DNA of 64,000 bases from Auanema rhodensis (GCA_964057225.1 CAXKVF010000081.1:1-64000); one strand, 5' to 3'. Positions 10,033 through 24,992 are shown, numbered from the stretch's first letter. Notes: generated by a model not told the origin, from the letters alone. Program-made: numbers and translations.

Positions 10033-11968
10033 ATTTATTTTTAGACTAATATGGACATGGGGAATCTAATTTTGAAAACCGCATCTCTTTATCTTTCACG
10101 TGAAGCGAGTTACATACCAAGTGCACATCACGTGTACATTTAATTAGCATAAATTAAAGTTCACGTAAATTTCAAAGTCATGGTTACCATGCACCAATAT
10201 CAATAAAAATTTGTTTTTAGACTAATATGGACATGGGGAATCTAATTTTGAAAACCGCATCTCTTTATCTTTCACGTGAAGCGAGTTACATACCAAGTGC
10301 ACATCACGTGTACATTTAATTAGCATAAATTAAAGTTCACGTAAATTTCAAAGTCATGGTTAACATGAACCAATATCAATAAAAATTTGTTTTTAGACTA
10401 ATATGGACATGGGGAATCTAATTTTGAAAACCGCATCTCTTAATCTTTCACGTGAAGCGAGTTACATACCAAGTGCACATCACGTGTACATTTAATTAGC
10501 ATAAATTAAAGTTCACGTAAATTTCAAAGTCATGGTTACCATGAACCAATATCAATAAAAATTTGTTTTTAGACTAATATGGACATGGGGATTCTAATTT
10601 TGAAAATCGCATCTCTTTATCTTTCACGTGAAGCGAGTTACATACCAAGTGTACATCAAGTGTACATTTAATTAGCATAAATTAAAGTTCACGTAAATTT
10701 CAAAGTCATGGTTACCATGAACCAATATCAATAAAAATTTGTTTTTAGACTAATATGGACATGGGGATTCTAATTTTGAAAATCGCATCTCTTTATCTTT
10801 CACGTGAAGCGAGTTACATACCAAGTGTACATCAAGTGTACATTTAATTAGCATAAATTAAAGTTCACGTAAATTTCAAAGTCATGGTTACCATGAACCA
10901 ATATCAATAAAAATTTGTTTTTAGACTAATATGGACATGGGGAATCTAATTTTGAAAACCGCATCTCTTTATCTTTCACGTGAAGCGAGTTACATACCAA
11001 GTGCACATCACGTGTACATTTAATTAGCATAAATTAAAGTTCACGTAAATTTCAAAGTCATGGTTACCATGCACCAATATCAATAAAAATTTGTTTTTAG
11101 ACTAATATGGACATGGGGAATCTAATTTTGAAAACCGCATCTCTTTATCTTTCACGTGAAGCGAGTTACATACCAAGTGCACATCACGTGTACATTTAAT
11201 TAGCATAAATTAAAGTTCACGTAAATTTCAAAGTCATGGTTAACATGAACCAATATCAATAAAAATTTGTTTTTAGACTAATATGGACATGGGAAATCTA
11301 ATTTTGAAAACCGCATCTCTTTATCTTTCACGTGAAGCGAGTTACATACCAAGTGCACATCACGTGTACATTTAATTAGCATAAATTAAAGTTCACGTAA
11401 ATTTCAAAGTCATGGTTACCATGCACCAATATCAATAAAAATTTGTTTTTAGACTAATATGGACATGGGGAATCTAATTTTGAAAACCGCATCTCTTTAT
11501 CTTTCACGTGAAGCGAGTTACATACCAAGTGCACATCACGTGTACATTTAATTAGCATAAATTAAAGTTCACGTAAATTTCAAAGTCATGGTTACCATGA
11601 ACCAATATCAATAAAAATTTGTTTTTAGACTAATATGGACATGGGGAATCTAATTTTGAAAACCGCATCTCTTTATCTTTCACGTGAAGCGAGTTACATA
11701 CCAAGTGCACATCACGTGTACATTTAATTAGCATAAATTAAAGTTCACGTAAATTTCAAAGTCATGGTTACCATGCACCAATATCAATAAAAATTTGTTT
11801 TTAGACTAATATGGACATGGGGATTCTAATTTTGAAAATCGCATCTCTTTATCTTTCACGTGAAGCGAGTTACATATTAAGTGTACATCAAGTGTACATT
11901 TAATTAGCATAAATTAAAGTTCACGTAAATTTCAAAGTCATGGTTACCATGCACCAATATCAATAAAA

Positions 11969-12320
11969 ATTTGTTTTTAGACTAATATGTACATGGGGAA
12001 TCTAATTTTGAAAACCGCATCTCTTTATCTTTCACGTGAAGCGAGTTACATACCAAGTGCACATCACGTGTACATTTAATTAGCATAAATTAAAGTTCAC
12101 GTAAATTTCAAAGTCATGGTTACCATGCACCAATATCAATAAAAATTTGTTTTTAGACTAATATGGACATGGGGAATCTAATTTTGAAAACCGCATCTCT
12201 TTATCTTTCACGTGAAGCGAGTTACATACCAAGTGCACATCACGTGTACATTTAATTAGCATAAATTAAAGTTCACGTAAATTTCAAAGTCATGGTTACC
12301 ATGAACCAATATCAATAAAA
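11969..12320 (+). repeat. Transition monomers between domains 1 and 2
   Basis: Two units. The first (11969) has a G-to-T at mp22 (base 11990, ATATGTACA) that recurs in unit 28866 far to the right; the second (12145) is plain. The A32T haplotype is absent from here on except in unit 14609. No other sequence is inserted at the switch. Confidence 0.6.
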
Positions 12321-15300
12321 ATTTGTTTTTAGACTAATATGGACATGGGGAATCTAATTTTGAAAACCGCATCTCTTTATCTTTCACGTGAAGCGAGTTA
12401 CATACCAAGTGCACATCACGTGTACATTTAATTAGCATAAATTAAAGTTCACGTAAATTTCAAAGTCATGGTTACCATGCACCAATATCAATAAAAATTT
12501 GTTTTTAGACTAATATGGACATGGGGAATCTAATTTTGAAAACCGCATCTCTTTATCTTTCACGTGAAGCGAGTTACATGCCAAGTGCACATCACGTGTA
12601 CATTTAATTAGCATAAATTAAAGTTCACGTAAATTTCAAAGTCATGGTTACCATGAACCAATATCAATAAAAATTTGTTTTTAGACTAATATGGACATGG
12701 CGAATCTAATTTTGAAAACCGCATCTCTTTATCTTTCACGTGAAGCGAGTTACATACCAAGTGCACATCACGTGTACATTTAATTAGCATAAATTAAAGT
12801 TCACGTAAATTTCAAAGTCATGGTTACCATGAAGCAATATCAATAAAAATTTGTTTTTAGACTAATATGGACATGGGAAATCTAATTTTGAAAACCGCAT
12901 CTCTTTATCTTTCACGTGAAGCGAGTTACATGCCAAGTGCACATCACGTGTACATTTAATTAGCATAAATTAAAGTTCACGTAAATTTCAAAGTCATGGT
13001 TACCATGAACCAATATCAATAAAAATTTGTTTTTAGACTAATATGGACATGGGGAATCTAATTTTGAAAACCGCATCTCTTTATCTTTCACGTGAAGCGA
13101 GTTACATACCAAGTGCACATCACGTGTACATTTAATTAGCATAAATTAAAGTTCACGTAAATTTCAAAGTCATGGTTACCATGAAGCAATATCAATAAAA
13201 ATTTGTTTTTAGACTAATATGGACATGGGAAATCTAATTTTGAAAACCGCATCTCTTTATCTTTCACGTGAAGCGAGTTACATACCAAGTGCACAACACG
13301 TGTACATTTAATTAGCATAAATTAAAGTTCACGTAAATTTCAAAGTCATGGTTACCATGAACCAATATCAATAAAAATTTGTTTTTAGACTAATATGGAC
13401 ATGGGGAATCTAATTTTGAAAACCGCATCTTTTTATCTTTCACGTGAAGCGAGTTACATACCAAGTGCACATCACGTGTACATTTAATTAGCATAAATTA
13501 AAGTTCACGTAAAATTCAAAGTCATGGTTACCATGCACCAATATCAATAAAAATTTGTTTTTAGACTAATATGGACATGGGGAATCTAATTTTGAAAACC
13601 GCATCTCTTTATCTTTCACGTGAAGCGAGTTACATACCAAGTGCACATCACGTGTACATTTAATTAGCATAAATTAAAGTTCACGTAAATTTCAAAGTCA
13701 TGGTTACCATGAAGCAATATCAATAAAAATTTGTTTTTAGACTAATATGGACATGGGAAATCTAATTTTGAAAACCGCATCTCTTTATCTTTCACGTGAA
13801 GCGAGTTACATGCCAAGTGCACATCACGTGTACATTTAATTAGCATAAATTAAAGTTCACGTAAATTTCAAAGTCATGGTTACCATGAACCAATATCAAT
13901 AAAAATTTGTTTTTAGACTAATATGGACATGGGGAATCTAATTTTGAAAACCGCATCTCTTTATCTTTCACGTGAAGCGAGTTACATACCAAGTGCACAT
14001 CACGTGTACATTTAATTAGCATAAATTAAAGTTCACGTAAATTTCAAAGTCATGGTTACCATGAAGCAATATCAATAAAAATTTGTTTTTAGACTAATAT
14101 GGACATGGGAAATCTAATTTTGAAAACCGCATCTCTTTATCTTTCACGTGAAGCGAGTTACATACCAAGTGCACAACACGTGTACATTTAATTAGCATAA
14201 ATTAAAGTTCACGTAAATTTCAAAGTCATGGTTACCATGAACCAATATCAATAAAAATTTGTTTTTAGACTAATATGGACATGGGGAATCTAATTTTGAA
14301 AACCGCATCTCTTTATCTTTCACGTGAAGCGAGTTACATACCAAGTGCACATCACGTGTACATTTAATTAGCATAAATTAAAGTTCACGTAAAATTCAAA
14401 GTCATGGTTACCATGCACCAATATCAATAAAAATTTGTTTTTAGACTAATATGGACATGGGGAATCTAATTTTGAAAACCGCATCTCTTTATCTTTCACG
14501 TGAAGCGAGTTACATACCAAGTGCACATCACGTGTACATTTAATTAGCATAAATTAAAGTTCACGTAAATTTCAAAGTCATGGTTACCATGAACCAATAT
14601 CAATAAAAATTTGTTTTTAGACTAATATGGACATGGGGATTCTAATTTTGAAAATCGCATCTCTTTATCTTTCACGTGAAGCGAGTTACATACCAAGTGT
14701 ACATCAAGTGTACATTTAATTAGCATAAATTAAAGTTCACGTAAATTTCAAAGTCATGGTTACCATGAACCAATATCAATAAAAATTTGTTTTTAGACTA
14801 ATATGGACATGGGGAATCTAATTTTGAAAACCGCATCTCTTTATCTTTCACGTGAAGCGAGTTACATACCAAGTGCACATCACGTGTACATTTAATTAGC
14901 ATAAATTAAAGTTCACGTAAATTTCAAAGTCATGGTTACCATGCACCAATATCAATAAAAATTTGTTTTTAGACTAATATGGACATGGGGAATCTAATTT
15001 TGAAAACCGCATCTCTTTATCTTTCACGTGAAGCGAGTTACATACCAAGTGCACATCACGTGTACATTTAATTAGCATAAATTAAAGTTCACGTAAATTT
15101 CAAAGTCATGGTTACCATGCACCAATATCAATAAAAATTTGTTTTTAGACTAATATGGACATGGGGAATCTAATTTTGAAAACCGCATCTCTTTATCTTT
15201 CACGTGAAGCGAGTTACATGCCAAGTGCACATCACGTGTACATTTAATTAGCATAAATTAAAGTTCACGTAAATTTCAAAGTCATGGTTACCATGAACCA

Positions 15301-17248
15301 ATATCAATAAAAATTTGTTTTTAGACTAATATGGACATGGCGAATCTAATTTTGAAAACCGCATCTCTTTATCTTTCACGTGAAGCGAGTTACATACCAA
15401 GTGCACATCACGTGTACATTTAATTAGCATAAATTAAAGTTCACGTAAATTTCAAAGTCATGGTTACCATGAAGCAATATCAATAAAAATTTGTTTTTAG
15501 ACTAATATGGACATGGGAAATCTAATTTTGAAAACCGCATCTCTTTATCTTTCACGTGAAGCGAGTTACATGCCAAGTGCACATCACGTGTACATTTAAT
15601 TAGCATAAATTAAAGTTCACGTAAATTTCAAAGTCATGGTTACCATGAACCAATATCAATAAAAATTTGTTTTTAGACTAATATGGACATGGGGAATCTA
15701 ATTTTGAAAACCGCATCTCTTTATCTTTCACGTGAAGCGAGTTACATACCAAGTGCACATCACGTGTACATTTAATTAGCATAAATTAAAGTTCACGTAA
15801 ATTTCAAAGTCATGGTTACCATGAAGCAATATCAATAAAAATTTGTTTTTAGACTAATATGGACATGGGAAATCTAATTTTGAAAACCGCATCTCTTTAT
15901 CTTTCACGTGAAGCGAGTTACATACCAAGTGCACAACACGTGTACATTTAATTAGCATAAATTAAAGTTCACGTAAATTTCAAAGTCATGGTTACCATGA
16001 ACCAATATCAATAAAAATTTGTTTTTAGACTAATATGGACATGGGGAATCTAATTTTGAAAACCGCATCTTTTTATCTTTCACGTGAAGCGAGTTACATA
16101 CCAAGTGCACATCACGTGTACATTTAATTAGCATAAATTAAAGTTCACGTAAAATTCAAAGTCATGGTTACCATGCACCAATATCAATAAAAATTTGTTT
16201 TTAGACTAATATGGACATGGGGAATCTAATTTTGAAAACCGCATCTCTTTATCTTTCACGTGAAGCGAGTTACATACCAAGTGCACATCACGTGTACATT
16301 TAATTAGCATAAATTAAAGTTCACGTAAATTTCAAAGTCATGGTTACCATGAAGCAATATCAATAAAAATTTGTTTTTAGACTAATATGGACATGGGAAA
16401 TCTAATTTTGAAAACCGCATCTCTTTATCTTTCACGTGAAGCGAGTTACATGCCAAGTGCACATCACGTGTACATTTAATTAGCATAAATTAAAGTTCAC
16501 GTAAATTTCAAAGTCATGGTTACCATGAACCAATATCAATAAAAATTTGTTTTTAGACTAATATGGACATGGGGAATCTAATTTTGAAAACCGCATCTCT
16601 TTATCTTTCACGTGAAGCGAGTTACATACCAAGTGCACATCACGTGTACATTTAATTAGCATAAATTAAAGTTCACGTAAATTTCAAAGTCATGGTTACC
16701 ATGAAGCAATATCAATAAAAATTTGTTTTTAGACTAATATGGACATGGGAAATCTAATTTTGAAAACCGCATCTCTTTATCTTTCACGTGAAGCGAGTTA
16801 CATACCAAGTGCACAACACGTGTACATTTAATTAGCATAAATTAAAGTTCACGTAAATTTCAAAGTCATGGTTACCATGAACCAATATCAATAAAAATTT
16901 GTTTTTAGACTAATATGGACATGGGGAATCTAATTTTGAAAACCGCATCTCTTTATCTTTCACGTGAAGCGAGTTACATACCAAGTGCACATCACGTGTA
17001 CATTTAATTAGCATAAATTAAAGTTCACGTAAAATTCAAAGTCATGGTTACCATGCACCAATATCAATAAAAATTTGTTTTTAGACTAATATGGACATGG
17101 GGAATCTAATTTTGAAAACCGCATCTCTTTATCTTTCACGTGAAGCGAGTTACATACCAAGTGCACATCACGTGTACATTTAATTAGCATAAATTAAAGT
17201 TCACGTAAATTTCAAAGTCATGGTTACCATGAACCAATATCAATAAAA
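12321..17248 (+). repeat. 15-monomer-period tandem duplication (2,640 bp), near-identical copies
   Basis: Units 12321-14608 are repeated at 14961-17248, 2,640 bp later. Reading line by line I found no difference between 12305-14639 and 14945-17279, about 2,335 bp. The flanking differences are mp160 on the left (A at 12304, C at 14944) and mp32 on the right (T at 14640, A at 17280). The linker holds one A32T unit (14609) and one C160 unit (14785). Identity at this length means a recent duplication or homogenisation, or an assembly artefact. Confidence 0.88.
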
Positions 17249-20200
17249 ATTTGTTTTTAGACTAATATGGACATGGGGAATCTAATTTTGAAAACCGCAT
17301 CTCTTTATCTTTCACGTGAAGCGAGTTACATACCAAGTGTACATCACGTGTACATTTAATTAGCATAAATTAAAGTTCACGTAAATTTCAAAGTCATGGT
17401 TACCATGCACCAATATCAATAAAAATTTGTTTTTAGACTAATATGGACATGGGGAATCTAATTTTGAAAACCGCATCTCTTTATCTTTCACGTGAAGCGA
17501 GTTACATACCAAGTGCACATCACGTGTACATTTAATTAGCATAAATTAAAGTTCACGTAAATTTCAAAGTCATGGTTACCATGAACCAATATCAATAAAA
17601 ATTTGTTTTTAGACTAATATGGACATGGGGAATCTAATTTTGAAAACCTCATCTCTTTATCTTTCACGTGAAGCGAGTTACATACCAAGTGCACATCACG
17701 TGTACATTTAATTAGCATAAATTAAAGTTCACGTAAAATTCAAAGTCATGGTTACCATGCACCAATATCAATAAAAATTTGTTTTTAGACTAATATGGAC
17801 ATGGGGAATCTAATTTTGAAAACCGCATCTCTTTATCTTTCACGTGAAGCGAGTTACATACCAAGTGCACATCACGTGTACATTTAATTAGCATAAATTA
17901 AAGTTCACGTAAATTTCAAAGTCATGGTTACCATGAAGCAATATCAATAAAAATTTGTTTTTAGACTAATATGGACATGGCAAATCTAATTTTGAAAACC
18001 GCATCTCTTTATCTTTCACGTGAAGCGAGTTACATGCCAAGTGCACATCACGTGTACATTTAATTAGCATAAATTAAAGTTCACGTAAATTTCAAAGTCA
18101 TGGTTACCATGAACCAATATCAATAAAAATTTGTTTTTAGACTAATATGGACATGGGGAATCTAATTTTGAAAACCGCATCTCTTTATCTTTCACGTGAA
18201 GCGAGTTACATACCAAGTGCACATCACGTGTACATTTAATTAGCATAAATTAAAGTTCACGTAAATTTCAAAGTCATGGTTACCATGAAGCAATATCAAT
18301 AAAAATTTGTTTTTAGACTAATATGGACATGGGAAATCTAATTTTGAAAACCGCATCTCTTTATCTTTCACGTGAAGCGAGTTACATACCAAGTGCACAA
18401 CACGTGTACATTTAATTAGCATAAATTAAAGTTCACGTAAATTTCAAAGTCATGGTTACCATGAACCAATATCAATAAAAATTTGTTTTTAGACTAATAT
18501 GGACATGGGGAATCTAATTTTGAAAACCGCATCTCTTTATCTTTCACGTGAAGCGAGTTACATACCAAGTGCACATCACGTGTACATTTAATTAGCATAA
18601 ATTAAAGTTCACGTAAAATTCAAAGTCATGGTTACCATGCACCAATATCAATAAAAATTTGTTTTTAGACTAATATGGACATGGGGAATCTAATTTTGAA
18701 AACCGCATCTCTTTATCTTTCACGTGAAGCGAGTTACATACCAAGTGCACATCACGTGTACATTTAATTAGCATAAATTAAAGTTCACGTAAATTTCAAA
18801 GTCATGGTTACCATGAACCAATATCAATAAAAATTTGTTTTTAGACTAATATGGACATGGGGAATCTAATTTTGAAAACCGCATCTCTTTATCTTTCACG
18901 TGAAGCGAGTTACATACCAAGTGTACATCACGTGTACATTTAATTAGCATAAATTAAAGTTCACGTAAATTTCAAAGTCATGGTTACCATGCACCAATAT
19001 CAATAAAAATTTGTTTTTAGACTAATATGGACATGGGGAATCTAATTTTGAAAACCGCATCTCTTTATCTTTCACGTGAAGCGAGTTACATACCAAGTGC
19101 ACATCACGTGTACATTTAATTAGCATAAATTAAAGTTCACGTAAATTTCAAAGTCATGGTTACCATGAACCAATATCAATAAAAATTTGTTTTTAGACTA
19201 ATATGGACATGGGGAATCTAATTTTGAAAACCTCATCTCTTTATCTTTCACGTGAAGCGAGTTACATACCAAGTGCACATCACGTGTACATTTAATTAGC
19301 ATAAATTAAAGTTCACGTAAATTTCAAAGTCATGGTTACCATGAAGCAATATCAATAAAAATTTGTTTTTAGACTAATATGGACATGGGGAATCTAATTT
19401 TGAAAACCGCATCTCTTTATCTTTCACGTGAAGCGAGTTACATACCAAGTGCACATCACGTGTACATTTAATTAGCATAAATTAAAGTTCACGTAAATTT
19501 CAAAGTCATGGTTACCATGCACCAATATCAATAAAAATTTGTTTTTAGACTAATATGGACATGGGGAATCTAATTTTGAAAACCGCATCTCTTTATCTTT
19601 CACGTGAAGCGAGTTACATACCAAGTGCACATCACGTGTACATTTAATTAGCATAAATTAAAGTTCACGTAAATTTCAAAGTCATGGTTACCATGAACCA
19701 ATATCAATAAAAATTTGTTTTTAGACTAATATGGACATGGGGAATCTAATTTTGAAAACCGCATCTCTTTATCTTTCACGTGAAGCGAGTTACATACCAA
19801 GTGCACATCACGTGTACATTTAATTAGCATAAATTAAAGTTCACGTAAATTTCAAAGTCATGGTTACCATGAACCAATATCAATAAAAATTTGTTTTTAG
19901 ACTAATATGGACATGGGGAATCTAATTTTGAAAACCGCATCTCTTTATCTTTCACGTGAAGCGAGTTACATACCAAGTGCACATCACGTGTACATTTAAT
20001 TAGCATAAATTAAAGTTCACGTAAATTTCAAAGTCATGGTTACCATGCACCAATATCAATAAAAATTTGTTTTTAGACTAATATGGACATGGGGAATCTA
20101 ATTTTGAAAACCGCATCTCTTTATCTTTCACGTGAAGCGAGTTACATACCTAGTGCACATCACGTGTTCATTTAATTAGCATAAATTAAAGTTCACGTAA

Positions 20201-22528
20201 ATTTCAAAGTCATGGTTACCATGCACCAATATCAATAAAAATTTGTTTTTAGACTAATATGGACATGGGGAATCTAATTTTGAAAACCGCATCTCTTTAT
20301 CTTTCACGTGAAGCGAGTTACATACCAAGTGCACATCACGTGTACATTTAATTAGCATAAATTAAAGTTCACGTAAATTTCAAAGTCATGGTTACCATGA
20401 ACCAATATTAATAAAAATTTGTTTTTAGACTAATATGGACATGGGGAATTTAATTTTGAAAACCGCATCTCTTTATCTTTCACGTGAAGCGAGTTACATA
20501 CCAAGTGCACATCACGTGTACATTTAATTAGCATAAATTAAAGTTCACGTAAATTTCAAAGTCATGGTTACCATGAACCAATATCAATAAAAATTTGTTT
20601 TTAGACTAATATGGACATGGGGAATCTAATTTTGAAAACCGCATCTCTTTATCTTTCACGTGAAGCGAGTTACATACCAAGTGCACATCACGTGTACATT
20701 TAATTAGCATAAATTAAAGTTCACGTAAATTTCAAAGTCATGGTTACCATGCACCAATATCAATAAAAATTTGTTTTTAGACTAATATGGACATGGGGAA
20801 TCTAATTTTGAAAACCGCATCTCTTCATCTTTCACGTGAAGCGAGTTACATACCAAGTGCACATCACGTGTACATTTAATTAGCATAAATTAAAGTTCAC
20901 GTAAATTTCAAAGTCATGGTTACCATGCACCAATATCAATAAAAATTTGTTTTTAGACTAATATGGACATGGGGAATCTAATTTTGAAAACCGCATCTCT
21001 TTATCTTTCACGTGAAGCGAGTTACATACCTAGTGCACATCACGTGTTCATTTAATTAGCATAAATTAAAGTTCACGTAAATTTCAAAGTCATGGTTACC
21101 ATGCACCAATATCAATAAAAATTTGTTTTTAGACTAATATGGACATGGGGAATCTAATTTTGAAAACCGCATCTCTTTATCTTTCACGTGAAGCGAGTTA
21201 CATACCTAGTGCACATCACGTGTTCATTTAATTAGCATAAATTAAAGTTCACGTAAATTTCAAAGTCATGGTTACCATGCACCAATATCAATAAAAATTT
21301 GTTTTTAGACTAATATGGACATGGGGAATCTAATTTTGAAAACCGCATCTCTTTATCTTTCACGTGAAGCGAGTTACATACCAAGTGCACATCACGTGTA
21401 CATTTAATTAGCATAAATTAAAGTTCACGTAAATTTCAAAGTCATGGTTACCATGAACCAATATCAATAAAAATTTGTTTTTAGACTAATATGGACATGG
21501 GGAATCTAATTTTGAAAACCTCATCTCTTTATCTTTCACGTGAAGCGAGTTACATACCAAGTGCACATCACGTGTACATTTAATTAGCATAAATTAAAGT
21601 TCACGTAAAATTCAAAGTCATGGTTACCATGCACCAATATCAATAAAAATTTGTTTTTAGACTAATATGGACATGGGGAATCTAATTTTGAAAACCGCAT
21701 CTCTTTATCTTTCACGTGAAGCGAGTTACATACCAAGTGCACATCACGTGTACATTTAATTAGCATAAATTAAAGTTCACGTAAATTTCAAAGTCATGGT
21801 TACCATGAAGCAATATCAATAAAAATTTGTTTTTAGACTAATATGGACATGGCAAATCTAATTTTGAAAACCGCATCTCTTTATCTTTCACGTGAAGCGA
21901 GTTACATGCCAAGTGCACATCACGTGTACATTTAATTAGCATAAATTAAAGTTCACGTAAATTTCAAAGTCATGGTTACCATGAACCAATATCAATAAAA
22001 ATTTGTTTTTAGACTAATATGGACATGGGGAATCTAATTTTGAAAACCGCATCTCTTTATCTTTCACGTGAAGCGAGTTACATACCAAGTGCACATCACG
22101 TGTACATTTAATTAGCATAAATTAAAGTTCACGTAAATTTCAAAGTCATGGTTACCATGAAGCAATATCAATAAAAATTTGTTTTTAGACTAATATGGAC
22201 ATGGGAAATCTAATTTTGAAAACCGCATCTCTTTATCTTTCACGTGAAGCGAGTTACATACCAAGTGCACAACACGTGTACATTTAATTAGCATAAATTA
22301 AAGTTCACGTAAATTTCAAAGTCATGGTTACCATGAACCAATATCAATAAAAATTTGTTTTTAGACTAATATGGACATGGGGAATCTAATTTTGAAAACC
22401 GCATCTCTTTATCTTTCACGTGAAGCGAGTTACATACCAAGTGCACATCACGTGTACATTTAATTAGCATAAATTAAAGTTCACGTAAAATTCAAAGTCA
22501 TGGTTACCATGCACCAATATCAATAAAA
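12673..22528 (+). repeat. 880-bp pentamer HOR, six scattered copies
   Basis: The five-unit order is: C162G (GAAGC); G30A with A84G; C162G; G30A with T96A (CACAACAC); T138A (TAAAATTC). Copies start at 12673, 13553, 15313, 16193, 17777 and 21649. In the 12673 and 15313 copies the first unit also has G29C (GCGAATC), and their fifth units (13377, 16017) have C55T. In the 17777 and 21649 copies the second unit has G29C plus G30A (GGCAAATC). The span listed runs from first to last copy and includes other monomers. Confidence 0.85.
16193..19360 (+). repeat. 9-monomer HOR (1,584 bp), two tandem copies; a third at 21649-23232
   Basis: The 9-mer is the pentamer plus four units: plain A160; C92T alone (GTGTAC with TCACG kept); plain; and G49T (AACCTCATC). 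Copies are 16193-17776 and 17777-19360, and the order recurs at 21649-23232 within the 22-monomer duplication. The last unit differs: at 17601 G49T is joined to T138A, while at 19185 and 23057 it is joined to C162G, another sign of exchange inside a monomer. Confidence 0.8.
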
Positions 22529-24992
22529 ATTTGTTTTTAGACTAATATGGACATGGGGAATCTAATTTTGAAAACCGCATCTCTTTATCTTTCACGTGAA
22601 GCGAGTTACATACCAAGTGCACATCACGTGTACATTTAATTAGCATAAATTAAAGTTCACGTAAATTTCAAAGTCATGGTTACCATGAACCAATATCAAT
22701 AAAAATTTGTTTTTAGACTAATATGGACATGGGGAATCTAATTTTGAAAACCGCATCTCTTTATCTTTCACGTGAAGCGAGTTACATACCAAGTGTACAT
22801 CACGTGTACATTTAATTAGCATAAATTAAAGTTCACGTAAATTTCAAAGTCATGGTTACCATGCACCAATATCAATAAAAATTTGTTTTTAGACTAATAT
22901 GGACATGGGGAATCTAATTTTGAAAACCGCATCTCTTTATCTTTCACGTGAAGCGAGTTACATACCAAGTGCACATCACGTGTACATTTAATTAGCATAA
23001 ATTAAAGTTCACGTAAATTTCAAAGTCATGGTTACCATGAACCAATATCAATAAAAATTTGTTTTTAGACTAATATGGACATGGGGAATCTAATTTTGAA
23101 AACCTCATCTCTTTATCTTTCACGTGAAGCGAGTTACATACCAAGTGCACATCACGTGTACATTTAATTAGCATAAATTAAAGTTCACGTAAATTTCAAA
23201 GTCATGGTTACCATGAAGCAATATCAATAAAAATTTGTTTTTAGACTAATATGGACATGGGGAATCTAATTTTGAAAACCGCATCTCTTTATCTTTCACG
23301 TGAAGCGAGTTACATACCAAGTGCACATCACGTGTACATTTAATTAGCATAAATTAAAGTTCACGTAAATTTCAAAGTCATGGTTACCATGCACCAATAT
23401 CAATAAAAATTTGTTTTTAGACTAATATGGACATGGGGAATCTAATTTTGAAAACCGCATCTCTTTATCTTTCACGTGAAGCGAGTTACATACCAAGTGC
23501 ACATCACGTGTACATTTAATTAGCATAAATTAAAGTTCACGTAAATTTCAAAGTCATGGTTACCATGAACCAATATCAATAAAAATTTGTTTTTAGACTA
23601 ATATGGACATGGGGAATCTAATTTTGAAAACCGCATCTCTTTATCTTTCACGTGAAGCGAGTTACATACCAAGTGCACATCACGTGTACATTTAATTAGC
23701 ATAAATTAAAGTTCACGTAAATTTCAAAGTCATGGTTACCATGAACCAATATCAATAAAAATTTGTTTTTAGACTAATATGGACATGGGGAATCTAATTT
23801 TGAAAACCGCATCTCTTTATCTTTCACGTGAAGCGAGTTACATACCAAGTGCACATCACGTGTACATTTAATTAGCATAAATTAAAGTTCACGTAAATTT
23901 CAAAGTCATGGTTACCATGCACCAATATCAATAAAAATTTGTTTTTAGACTAATATGGACATGGGGAATCTAATTTTGAAAACCGCATCTCTTTATCTTT
24001 CACGTGAAGCGAGTTACATACCTAGTGCACATCACGTGTTCATTTAATTAGCATAAATTAAAGTTCACGTAAATTTCAAAGTCATGGTTACCATGCACCA
24101 ATATCAATAAAAATTTGTTTTTAGACTAATATGGACATGGGGAATCTAATTTTGAAAACCGCATCTCTTTATCTTTCACGTGAAGCGAGTTACATACCAA
24201 GTGCACATCACGTGTACATTTAATTAGCATAAATTAAAGTTCACGTAAATTTCAAAGTCATGGTTACCATGAACCAATATTAATAAAAATTTGTTTTTAG
24301 ACTAATATGGACATGGGGAATTTAATTTTGAAAACCGCATCTCTTTATCTTTCACGTGAAGCGAGTTACATACCAAGTGCACATCACGTGTACATTTAAT
24401 TAGCATAAATTAAAGTTCACGTAAATTTCAAAGTCATGGTTACCATGCACCAATATCAATAAAAATTTGTTTTTAGACTAATATGGACATGGGGAATCTA
24501 ATTTTGAAAACCGCATCTCTTCATCTTTCACGTGAAGCGAGTTACATACCAAGTGCACATCACGTGTACATTTAATTAGCATAAATTAAAGTTCACGTAA
24601 ATTTCAAAGTCATGGTTACCATGCACCAATATCAATAAAAATTTGTTTTTAGACTAATATGGACATGGGGAATCTAATTTTGAAAACCGCATCTCTTTAT
24701 CTTTCACGTGAAGCGAGTTACATACCTAGTGCACATCACGTGTTCATTTAATTAGCATAAATTAAAGTTCACGTAAATTTCAAAGTCATGGTTACCATGC
24801 ACCAATATCAATAAAAATTTGTTTTTAGACTAATATGGACATGGGGAATCTAATTTTGAAAACCGCATCTCTTTATCTTTCACGTGAAGCGAGTTACATA
24901 CCTAGTGCACATCACGTGTTCATTTAATTAGCATAAATTAAAGTTCACGTAAATTTCAAAGTCATGGTTACCATGCACCAATATCAATAAAA
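17425..24992 (+). repeat. 22-monomer tandem duplication (3,872 bp); second copy one unit shorter
   Basis: Copy one is 17425-21296 (22 units) and copy two 21297-24992 (21 units). Rare shared markers fix the alignment at a 3,872-bp offset: G49T with T138A (17601/21473), GGCAAATC (17953/21825), T96A (18305/22177), ATATTAAT (20241/24113), GAATTTAAT (20417/24289) and A87T with A104T (20065/23937). After 24289 the offset drops by 176 bp because copy two lacks one monomer. No genes or foreign sequence occur in either copy. Confidence 0.85.
24289..24464 (+). repeat. Hybrid monomer at a one-unit deletion
   Basis: This unit begins like 20417 (GGGGAATTTAATT) but ends like 20593 (C160 instead of A160). 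Copy one has the two as separate neighbours. The simplest reading is loss of exactly one monomer by exchange within the unit, between about mp35 and mp160. Confidence 0.75.

Larger units (their letters stand above)
1..11968 (+). repeat. Left HOR domain 1 (A32T haplotype and C155A units)
   Basis: Sixty-eight monomers. The marker is a linked haplotype: A32T (GGGGATTC), C47T (AATCGC), C92T (GTGTAC) and C99A (TCAAG). It occurs singly at units 705, 1233, 2113, 4049, 5633 and 11793, and as neighbours at 3169/3345, 5105/5281, 8273/8449, 9153/9329 and 10561/10737. The recurring order is C160 unit, C155A unit, plain units, T58A unit (CTTAAT), then two A32T units, at 2289-3520, 4225-5456, 5809-7040 and 7217-8624, with a shortened form at 10033-10912. 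Unit 11793 also carries CC-to-TT (ACATATTAAG). There is no gene or unique sequence. Confidence 0.85.
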
